Origin: Gordionus sp. m RMFG-2023
Taxonomy: Eukaryota; Nematomorpha; Gordioida; Chordodea; Parachordodidae
Assembly (NCBI RefSeq): GCF_954871325.1
Contig: NC_088775.1
Coordinates: 78,593,561-78,657,560 of the forward strand
Length of the DNA: 64,000 nt
Direction of reading: 5' to 3'
The position numbers and the translations under genes are program-made. The notes beneath the pieces are model-generated. The model was not told the origin of the DNA. It ran no database searches and saw only the letters and a program-made list of their open reading frames with translations. Shown here piece by piece: positions 40,401 to 52,400 of the stretch. Within the stretch, counting starts at the first letter, position 1. Each line of letters opens with the position of its first letter.

Positions 40401-43400
40401 TCTGGGAAGGGGGCTATCCTTTTTTTACCTATGTATTTCCGTGATACAGGATATGTATACTAAATATAAAGCCATATCATGATTTTGACTATCCATCTAT
40501 TGATATATATTTTAAATGGATCATATTGCAAGTAATGACAATTTGTAAAAAATTGCTATATGTTCACTATATACTGTTTAATCTTAACCATTTTAAGGTT
40601 TACTTTTTAAACACTAGAGACAATTTTTAGATTGCGGTTAGTAACAACTAAAGGTCCGCCCGACCCGCCTGTTTAGAAAGCCGACGGTGGTAAGTAGTGT
40701 TATTAAACGGCATCCGACTTTTCAAAACGGCTATCAATATTTTATCCATATTACGCATGCCCGAAGATTCTGGTCATAGATGGCACAACGGTTTGGACAT
40801 CTCTTAGCGAAAGCTCGAAGTTTAGACAATATTTTTCTGATATTGAGTTAGCCATTTATAAAAATCGGCTCAATTTAACCGTTTAATGACACTAGTGGTA
40901 ATAGCAATTTACCTCTAAATGTCTTTCAAGGATATGGGGATAGGCTTCTAAAAGGGTAATAGTGTTGGTTATGTGTTTTTTATAGTTAACTATGCCCAAA
41001 ATGTAACTAGTTATATACCATAGTTATCTTACTTGAAAAGTGACCAGTACCATTACTTAAATCTAATAGTTACAATATAGCTACCTTAATTTTTTCAAAA
41101 GGTGATATTAATTATATGACGCACTTAATGCATTAGACGAAAGTAACTTTAATAAATTTAACATTATTTGTTCATCTATCTCATAGGATTTTAGTAAAAA
41201 CAATTTTATTTGCATAGAAATTAAAAAATATGGAAATATTTTTTTTTCAAATCTGCTAGTAATTATACAAAATATTCTATTCTTTATTTACCAACATACC
41301 AGAGCATTCATAAACTTATAAAATCATTTTTAATTACCTAAATATTGCTTATAAAATTTTGAACAATTGTACTATCATAAAATTTGATTTGATTGCCGAA
41401 AGAATTATAAACAACTTAAAAAAATTAACACACTTAATAATAATCTGACACTTTTAATAAAGAGAATCTAATATATATGATCACCATAATCAAAACATGA
41501 TCGTTTTCATACCTTTCTAATGTATTTAAAATTATAGTGTAATGTTATTTTTTTGCATCTACGAGAGTCGAACCACAAACCTCCCTTTTCAAAGGCGTAT
41601 GCTTTACCCATGCACCAACTTGAATGTAATTAAATTTAAAAATTAATGAATAGCTGATATTTTTAAAATTTTGCCGTTTATTACCATAACTAGCTGACGG
41701 TGTTGAAGGGTAATTATTTAGTTTATGTGTATGGTACTAAATATATTTTATTAATAAATTTTATAAAAATATTAAAATTTAGGAGAAAAAGAGGTAAAAT
41801 TGTTGCAATACAGTGAGCATTAAAGTATTAGAAATATCAAAATTTAAATTTGTGTTAGAAATCATATTGGATAAAATTTAAAATAGAGATGCTTGAAGAT
41901 TTTTGAATATTAAATATGAGTTAAACATTGGCTCGAAATTTTTTTTTTGCAGACTTAGCTAGGCCTGATCAAAAAACCAAGGCTCATGCAACTTTCATAT
42001 TCTGATTGTATTTTTAAATGAATTATGACTTTTACATATTTTATTTCAGTTCTTAACTACCAAAATTATTATGGTCTTTGGCGGGCTTGAGAAAATTTTC
42101 TCAACATGATTATGAGCATGAACCTGTTGGGAATTTTTTTATTTTAGATATTAGGCATAATATTGTAATGGGTCTCAGGTAAACGCTAATTTAAATATAT
42201 TTTTACTCAAAAATAGTCACTATTAGTCCTAATGAGTTGGTATTGGTCTGAAGTAGGATTGAGAGGGATTAAGAAGAATAAAAAATGAATATGGTTTTTA
42301 AAGATTTACATATCTCCAGGTAGGCCTAAAACGAATTATTTGATATTCGATTCGTATTTTACGAATACGAATAACACAATTATTCGATTCGAAATTTCGA
42401 ATATGAATAATGAGGAAAATTATTCGAAATTATTTATATATAAATATTCGTAATTATTCGCAAATATTTTATTGCAAGTAAAATAAAAAGAAGTAATTAA
42501 ATTTTCCTAGTGGATATCATTTCGTTTTATTTTATTTCCTATTATCAAATATCAAATCATAACAAGTTATATTTGCTGAAAAAGTTTAATGGAAGAAAAG
42601 GAAAAGCTTCAAAGTAAAATATAATTATTTTATTTTGATTGTTTCTCTTTAATCATTTTTGATGTTATGAACAAGTCAAAACATTTTTATAGAGTGTGCC
42701 TCTTTCCCATATTCTCGAGCTCCTGGCAGATAAATAACTAAATTTTTTTGACTAGTTCTTATTATTTGATTAGGAAAATCCTTTTCCCATTTAGTATCCT
42801 TATTTTTGGCAAATTTTAAAGACAATCTAATTCAGATAGTGCATTATAATATCTTCATCCTCTATTACATTGTCATGATCACCTCTAAAAATTATATTAA
42901 TAATTAAATAAAGGAAATTTATGCTACTAAAGTATTTTTAATAAATAAAATCTATAATGAAATACTTTCTAAAATTTTGTTATATTTTATATGCAAATAT
43001 TTAAAATGTAGATATTTTATATAGATTATAATTTTAAAAATTTTATTTTGTCATAATCACCTTCACCTCTAATAAAATGATATTAATAATAAAAATAAAT
43101 ACATGATTAAATAAAGGAAATTTATGCTACTAAAGTATTTTTATATAATAAATAAAATCTATAATGAAATACTCCAGTTATATATTATGCAAATATTTAA
43201 AATAAATTTTAAAATAATCTATATAAATTTTAAGAATTAATACAAAAATTATATAAATGTTATAACTAAGAATTTATTTTACAAAAATAAATATTATTTA
43301 AAACTAATATTATCATATTGCTATTTTTGATTTGAATTTATAAAGAAAGGTATAATTTTCTCTTTTTGCTAATTCATAATAGGAATAAAAATAGTAAATT

Positions 43401-46400
43401 AAAATAATTTTATTTTTTAAAAAAAGACCCCCTCCCCCATGCCTATTCCACTGTTTAAAATTTACTGTTTTTTTTCTTTCAGCTTCTAATGTGTCATTAA
43501 TCTGGAATTTCAGGAAGGATGGTAAACTTGGATTTTATATGATATAATGTTAAAATATATTCAAAGATCAATTAGAAAATCTTGATGGAAGAAGATGTGG
43601 TGAAGGACATAGTCAATCCTAAAATAGTTCAAGATCTACATCAATCTCTGATCAAACTGAACCATTTAATGCTAGGCGGAAAAATTCTTTAATATGGAAT
43701 CATTATCTCCATGATGCTAAAAAAGAAACAGCTAAATGTAAAATATGCAATATGGAGATAATGTGCAAGAAAAAAACTACGTCAGCACTAATTAATCATA
43801 ACAAAAGATTTCATCAAAAACAAAATAATACAATTAGAAACTATTTAAATGATATACCCAAAACAAATGCTGATGATGTTAAGCATTATTTATTAAAATT
43901 TTTGCTAAAGTCAAATATACCTTTTAAAATTCTCGCCACTCAGGAATTCAAGTCCTTCGTTAGAGCTTTAAATCCTGAAATAAAAATATGCTCAATACCG
44001 TCAATTAAACTATATATGAAAGAAATTTTTAATAAAGAATTCAATAAAGTTAAAATAATTTTCAATGCCAAATTAACTTTACAACTGATATATGGTCAAG
44101 CCCTACTAATGTACCATTTTTAGGGTTGACCTGCCACTTTATTGATAGATGAAATCATTGCTATTGGATATAGTTCCATTTACTGATTCGCATTCTGGTG
44201 AAAATATTTATAGAGAGTTTTCTCAAATTATAAAAAATTATAATATCGACATAAGTAAGATAGTAATTACTTGCGATAATGCTAACTCTAATTCTACTTT
44301 CATAAAAATTCTTCGTATAAAACACCCAAATTGTGAAATTTTACATGTTTTGCACATGTACTCAATTTAGTAGTACAGGAAATACTTAAGAAAGTAGACA
44401 GGCAAGTATCAAAATTAAGAACAATCATAAAGATTATTCGCAATTCTTTTACAAAGACAAATATTATGCAAAATGTGTGCTCCTCCCTACTTCCCCCTAT
44501 GAAATATTTAAAATTAAAAATAGACATCCATCAGATGGAATAGCTCTTATTTAATGGTCGAAAGAGCTATTAAAATGAGAAGGGCTATTGATGAAGTTGT
44601 GACTCAGATATATGATGATATATCTGATATCGAAGAAAGAAAACTGAGCGAAGTAATTTAATTTTATTTACTAATTATTATTTTTTAGCAGGATGATTGG
44701 ACTGCTTTAATAAACATACAAAACAAATTAAAGACTTTTTTTGTTTTTACCGAAGATATATGTAGTGACACTTATCCTACCCTAAATCTTGTCATCCCTT
44801 TCTATGTTTCTTTAATCGAACATTTAAATTTATTTGATCTCGATTTTATAAACTCTATCAGTGCGATTGAGAAAATAGAAACTTATTATAACTTAACAAA
44901 TATTCACACTATAATATCAACAATACTGGATCCTAGACTAAAAATGGAATTTTTTGAGCAACTACCAACTACATATAACATAGACACGACAAATCTATTA
45001 GAAAAATTTAAAGATGTATATGATGATTACAAAATAAAATATAATAAACATGGATAGAATTTTTGAACAAAATAACATCGCATCAGTATGTGAGGTGGAG
45101 ACATATCTTAACGAAATAAGAATCAGTTCAAATAAGAGTCTTTTAGAATGGTGGAGATTGCATGGGGATCGTTTTCCTGTGTTGTCGAAAATGGCAACTG
45201 ATATATTGTCAATTCAGGGATCTTCGGCTTCATGTGAGCGGTTGTTCTCAATAGGAACAAATATGATAATAAAAATAGAATGTCTTTGAAGGAGGAAACT
45301 ATTAGAATGACTTTATGCTTAAAAATTTGGATATTATCAAATTCGGATTTACTATAATTTTATATTTTTGTGTATTATTTTCTATTTTTATAAAATGAGA
45401 TTATTGTACATTTTAATAAAATTTTAATATTAGATTGAAGAAATAGTTTAAATATTTTTTTATAATTCTAAAAATCGGATATTTTGGTCAATTTGTTTGG
45501 TTAACGTTATATGAAATCATTGGGTTTTATTTCGTTTATTTTCTATAAATTTTTATATTGTAATGACAATTAGTTTAGAGAATCCTTAAAAGTGTCATCT
45601 TTAAACATCTGTAAAATTTTTTTTGCAAAATATTTTATAAGCTTTAGAATATTCGAATCGAAACGAATAATGATTTTATTATTCCTACGAATACGAATAG
45701 CGCAATTATTCGATTCGTTTTTTGTAGGCCTATCTCCAGGCTTGAGAAAAAAATTTCAAAATTCTTACGCGTTGGCCAGGTTTGAGAAAAATTTTTATGG
45801 ATGTGGCTGAGCTTGGAAAATATTTTTATAAATTATATAGGACTGGAATAAGGAAAAATTTTTCAAAATTAGGCTGCATTCAAAGTGGAGACGGATCTGT
45901 TTTTTACATCTGTTCCGTCAAAAGTCAATCTCTTTAAAAATGATATATATATTGATTTTCATTTAAAAAAAATTATAAGTAAGGTTACTCTATAAAATTT
46001 GCCGGATCAAAAAGTCAAAATATTTTGACTTCAAAATTTGCCAGATCCGTTTTTAAGACGGAAGGTATCAATTCTATTATCAACTATGGATCAGACATTG
46101 GTCTAAAACAAATTTTTTTGCAGGCCTAGGGACCTGGCTTGAAGGGGGGAGGAGATATAAAGAATAAAAATATATTATTTTCAAATAACAGGTAACAACT
46201 ATCATAAAAGTAGGGAGAAAAACTAACTACCCCTCAGCCCCGTCATTCTTGACGGGTTATTAGCTAATATTTATTATATTTATTTAAACTTGCTTACTCA
46301 TGTATTCGCTTATTTTTTAATAAAATTATTTTGCTTAATATTTATAAATAGTCGCCTGATTTTATATATCACGTGTAGAACGGTTTTTTTCTTTTTCTCA

Positions 46401-49400
46401 AAAAGTATAAAAGTGACGAGATTTTAAAATTATAAGAACTTTTTGTTATTTTATAAATGTATTTTTTTGCGTTTTCGACTTGTCTTAGCAAATTTTATGA
46501 GTTATAAAATAGCGTTACAGGTAAAGATTAATTTTCATATTAATATAAAAAATTTAGATGTAACTAGTTACATTTTCATCAGACTAAATTTACAATTATT
46601 AAAATGCAACTAGTTACAGTTATTCCTCAAAAATTATTAATTATATCACTAGGATGTAAGTAAAAACAGTTCATGGGTAAATTTCAGCGTGATATAAAAT
46701 ATTTCTCTTAAATGCCTCCTCCCATGTTTTTAATACCCTAAACTGGTCTATCGATTATATTAAATACCTGATAATAATATTACATAAAGTTGTCGAGCGT
46801 ACAAATATCCTAGGCTAGCTTATTGTCTTTTTTTTCTTATACAAGTGAATAGTCCTAGCACAATACCTTTAATTTTTTTATAATATCGTTTATAAAATAT
46901 TAATGATTATCAGGTTGTCGAATTGTTAAGTAACATTTTGGTTTTATTATGGTTCTTAGGTTAAATTTTTAAACTTGTTATATTTGAACAAATTTATTTC
47001 GCGCTTTGTTCCTACTTTGAATTTTTCCCGGTTTTTATAAGTTTGCGAATTTTTGAAATTATCATTATTTATTTTTAACCGTTAATGATCTAATAAAATA
47101 TTTTAAATATAAAACCAAAAAAAAATTAAAGGAATATTTAATCTTTATTGTATATAAAACATGATCTTGTATAACTACTATTATTAAAAAAAATAACCAT
47201 TATATTGGATCGGCAAATTAAAAATCGGTCAATATTCTATCTATTTAGATAAATAATTGGGCCTATCTGATATTTAACATTTTGTTCTTAGAAATATGTC
47301 AATTCATGGCTACGCTGATATAGGTTTCATTTATAATAAATGTTCAATCTATGCATTATTTAACCCAGCATTATTTACAAAATAAGTTTAATTTAAATAA
47401 AGGAGCGTTATGAATGATGATAACGCTATGATAAAATTTGAAAAACTATGTTGCGACTTGTATTTCAAATATTATTAACGCTCTGAAGAATCAACTGTGA
47501 TTTCGATAGCCTTAAATAACTCAACGTTTGAAAATAAAGCGTTTACTATAAATGAGGCCTTTAACATTATATAATAAAAATATGGATTTATTTATAAATT
47601 TTTATTAATTAATTGCTCATCCTTTTCAAAATATTAGTAAAGGATGATAAGAGGGGAGGACTGGGTTATAAGAGGAAAATATCAGAATTGTCATGTCGTT
47701 TACTATATTTTAGTGCACAATATATCAATAACGTCGCTTGACGCTACACATCATTACCACGTTCTTTTTTTTTCAAATGAAGTGAAAACGCTTCCGATTG
47801 AGTAGAGTGAAAGCTAAGTTTTGATTAATTTATTATATTATATTTTTATACATTGATTTATTGTAGAAATAATATAGCCAACATTTCTTGTTCTTAATTC
47901 ATTGAAATCAAATAAAATCCAGGTCGGTGAATCAGATAAAAGGATGGATGCTTGGGTGAAACAGAATAATTCATCTAGCCAAAACAAGTTGTGAAGGATG
48001 CAAAAAATAGGTGAGATAAGGGGGCACGTGAAAAAGCCCTTAGATATATATGGTAAAGAGAGCTTGCTCCCAATAACGATAAAGGCACTTCAATTTATTA
48101 TAGATAATAAATAATTTGAGACAAAAACTTGATAATTTATGTAAATTTAAGACTCTAAGTACAGTTATAATATATTTGTAAATTTTTAAAATAATGGGAC
48201 CACTGTCATATCTTCAAACTAAAAAATTAGGTACTCTGTCAGCATGGAAAATGAAAGAAGATGCTAAATCTTTTCTGTATCATCGATTCAAAATAAAGCA
48301 ATAAAATGGCTGCTAATTTAAATCAAACATTTTCATATTTATAGCTCCCGGAGAGTGTCTGATGCTCTGTAAAAAGATCGAATAGGGCGAGCGAAGAGAA
48401 TATATAGTGACAAAAGCCAAGATGAACGTCCTCAAGAATCGATTGACCTTTGTAGGTTCGAATTCTATAATTGATCAAATTATAAACAGCTTGTCGGAGC
48501 TGAGCGTATCTTGAATGTGCAATATTTGCATCCAAGATATTTTAATGAAATAAATAGTAAATCTGAAAAGGCCTTGGAAAAACTGGCACAATTGGCATAT
48601 ATATTGAGTGTTAAATTTCATAACGAATTGTTCATCTGCCAGTGTATTCAAAGATTTGGTAGCAGAATTAAATGAAACGGATATGATATCGCATGGTATG
48701 AAATTCTTAAAAGATACAATATGCATACAAGTGACACGAATTTATTTTTGGCATATAAATACATTTTAACTTTATCATTTACGCAGGTTAATTGCGAGAA
48801 AGCATTTAGTAAATTGAAAATTATAAAAATAAGCTGAGAGCTAATATTGACCAAGAAAAATTAGAAGCGTTTTTAATTATGTCATTTGAACGAACTATTA
48901 GAGTAGATTGACGGTTTGATTAAACTACAAACTAAGGTAAACTGCAAATGCCAAGGTAAACTGCAAATGCTTAGGTAAAATTTTTTGACATATTCTCTAT
49001 TAATTGTATTATTGTAATTTAAAATGTACTTATAATTATTTATAATTTAATTATTCCAAAGGATTTAAACGCTTTATTATGAGATAAAAGAAAATACAAC
49101 TATTAATTTCTATTCATTTATTATTGATTATATCTAATAATATAATTTTTATAGAATAAGAAAATGAACTCACTCCAATTAATAGAGAATATGTCAAAAA
49201 TTTTTACCTAAGCATTTGCAGTTTAGTCAAACATGTTAATTAAACACGTCAAACACCTTTTTAAATAATAATATAATATGATTTTATAATATACTAAAAC
49301 AAAGAAAATTTGTAATTTTTTCTTAAAATAATAATACGCCAACTTGCGGATTTAATATGAATGAAATTTAAAATGTAATTATAATTATTTTTAATTTATT

Positions 49401-52400
49401 TATATTAAAGGATTTAAACTATTTATTATGAGATAAAAGGAAATACAACTATTAATATCTATTCATTTTTTATTGATTATATCTAATAATATAATTTTTA
49501 TAAGTTATACATATCATAAGAAAATGAATCTTACTCCAATTAATAAAATATCAAAAATTTTTACCTAAGCATTTGCAGTTTAGTCAAACCCGCAGATCAA
49601 ACTAGAAGATATTCCTTTGTATTTGCGCGAAGGTTCAAAGTTTGAGAGATTTATTAACGTAAAATTTTTATATTTTCTTAATTCTTTTATTAGAATCTTA
49701 TTAATATTATTTAACAATATGATCGGTACCTGATTTTATAAAAGTGCAGCAATTTTATCCTCTGTAATATGTATAATTTCAAATTTTATATTAATTGATT
49801 TAATATATAGGGTACATTTTTTTATATTTAACGTGTGATATATGATTTGATTAGTGCAATATCATTTTAAATCTAATATAAAATATATATTTTCAATGAA
49901 TATTATTTTATATAGGTAATGAATATGATTTTAGATGTGCATTTTTTTAAAATAAAATATATGATTATCGTATAATAATACTATTCTTTTTTTTACTAAA
50001 AATGTAAAACGTTTGAACTTATTTTCAAAAAATAAGAAGTAATAAAAATCATGTAAATCAAAGAAGCCATTTAAGGGCAAAATGGTAATATGGGGGCGAA
50101 AAATGCCCACGAGGCCGTAGCGTCGCCAATCCGCCCTTATGATCATTAAATTTTCTGCTATACTATTATTGTCAAGTCAATGAATTTAATTTGCCACATT
50201 TTGCATAAAAATATATCGTATGATTGATAGCATTATCATATTAAGGCGACCAACTAAGTCGAACACTCGTTACTTTTTGGCCAATGTCTCTTCCAATTTT
50301 TCTAAACCTATAATTTTATTACATTAAACAGACATTCTTATTGAATAAAATAAAAATCACGTAATTTAAAAAAATAACATCGGGTTCTATTTTTTTTTAA
50401 ACATTATATTCTCTTATTTTATTATTAATTGTTATTTTTTTTTCAAAAATGAATAAAATACATACTTTGAATCGACTATCATAATTTCGAAGTAATGAAA
50501 TTGGGTCTGTAATTTCAGGATTCTAAATCATGAAGAAAGTAAAATAAATAATAATGAATGCATCAAATATGCCTTTTATGTTTTTTATTATTTTAATTAA
50601 TTTTTTTTAAATTATAAGTATAATCTTATTGGTAAATTCTTGATTCATGTTATATATCATAAATTGAATTATATATTTATTTTTGCGATTTATAAAATAT
50701 CGTCTGGTTTTGAACTCAACTTCTCTTTTTTCCACCCAGTATTTTAAAAGATCGTTTGTGATCTTGAGATCGGATCTTCATTTATTTATATAAACGCTCC
50801 CTACATCGCATTTTAAAATAAATAATACAGCTGTTAACATCATTTAATTATACTCACCGCGCCTACTATAAACGAGACCTTATTGTTGAATGAAATATTA
50901 GGCAATTTTTAATACTTAGAAAGACTAAATAAAATTTTGGATTCGTAAGTTTGGTGGCATATTAGAAGGTTTCGTCTGTATTTAGAATTTTGTCTTTTCA
51001 AAAAAAAATTATACATGACATTTTATTTAATGAAGTTGGTATTACTTTTTATATGCAAAATCCAAAAAGATCAACTTATATTTTTATTATAAATAATATC
51101 AGGGTCAAGATGCGCATGTGCCAGATAAACACGTCAATCCCGAAGGAAAAGGTATAGAAAGTAAGTCTGGTCAATCTACATTTACCTATCATGAAACCAT
51201 TAGTGTTAAAAGTGCGTCTCGTTTTGCATGTTTTTTTTGCTTTGCCTTTTCTTTATAAAAAATTTTTTTTGCCTCTTAATTTTGGATTGCATAAATTTGC
51301 TTAATGGCAAGTGGTTTACCTTACCCTGGTTCAATAATTTTGAAGATGAAACTAGAATTTGGAACCTTCCGAATCTGGACAAATGTTTATTCTGGCAAAC
51401 TAATTTATATGTATACTGTTTAAAAAATTTGTAATTTAGTTTAGAGAGTTTATTTTTAATTTTTTTTTCAAAAAATTAATAACATCAAACCAGTTAAGTC
51501 CAGGTTTCAAACTGCATTTTTTGAATGAAATCAGGCAGATCCATTTACTTAACTATTCTTTAATTTCACGATATCAAATAGGTTTCAGTAAACCCAATCT
51601 GCTTGATTTCACAGAGTATGGGCTCGAGCTAGTTCACATATTAAAAGACGGGTATGTAATAACATCTCCGTCAAATTTAAAAAATTGCAAATGTTAAAAT
51701 ATTTTTTTTCTCTTACTGCATTCTAACAAGCTTTTCAACTTATTTTATAATATGTGAGAGGGGTTTTTAGTGCTTGAAGAATAAAATTCTGATAACAAGA
51801 TTAATACTTTTAATCGAATCTCATTTAGCTTCAGCATACAATCTACTATAAAATTTGCAAAAGATAAAAGTATGAATAAGCCGGACGGCGCTCAAAATAA
51901 TCATTGAAGAGCTAAATTAGAAATAATTTCGAATTATATTGACATAAACCATGCTGTGATATAGCAACCACATAATAAGGAGACAAAATTCAAGGCCCAA
52001 CTATGTCTTTTTTTTAGCACGCAAAGTGCCGTTAAAAAATTAATTTTAACATTTGCCTTGTTTTTAAATCAACGGGTTTGAATTCGGATAGCCTCGCTAT
52101 ACTTATAGACCGAGGTAATATAAACCTTTATAGCTTTATTTTTAAGCTATTTGGGTCTTAAGGAAATTAAATAAAAAAATGAATCAAAATACCTGTTATA
52201 TTCTAATTGCTAAATTTAAAATAATTTAACCAGGCCTCGGTTTTTACGTTTACCCCATTTACCGAAATATTGGGTTAAATAAATCTAAGATCAATATAAT
52301 TTTTGACATAAGTGTGTTAAACTTTTAGTTTTTTTTAACTTAAATTTCGATCGATCGATTTTTTGCGTAAATTCTCACCACTAGCAAATGAGTAAGATTA

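Larger units (their letters stand above)
41466..46258. repeat. Right arm of the large inverted repeat, split by a hAT
   Basis: The part 41466-42115 is the reverse complement of about 32230-33075 (shared AAACATGATCGTTTTC, GGTTTGTGGTTCGA on the opposite strand, GAAGGGTAATTATTTAGTTT and GGTCTTTGGCGGGCTTGAGA). A hAT element (42321-45732) interrupts it. After that 45741-46258 continues and ends GTCATTCTTGACGGGTTATT then AGC, matching the start of the left arm inverted. Right flank TAATATT against left flank TAACTA shows no clear target duplication. Confidence 0.65.

Noticed and set aside
40331-40412. Functional tRNA-Leu gene
   Set aside because: D- and T-arm boxes are present but the acceptor stem does not pair, so it is better read as a tRNA-derived relic.
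48323-48854. Three overlapping minus frames
   Set aside because: They lie opposite a decayed + strand hAT relic whose C-terminal motif is clear.
51513-51548. Possible missing CAP exon for the WH2 helix (reads AFFE, then NQADPFT)
   Set aside because: The frame contains stops, splice sites do not fit the required phase, and the stretch belongs to a small inverted pair with 51588-51612. The resemblance is probably chance.
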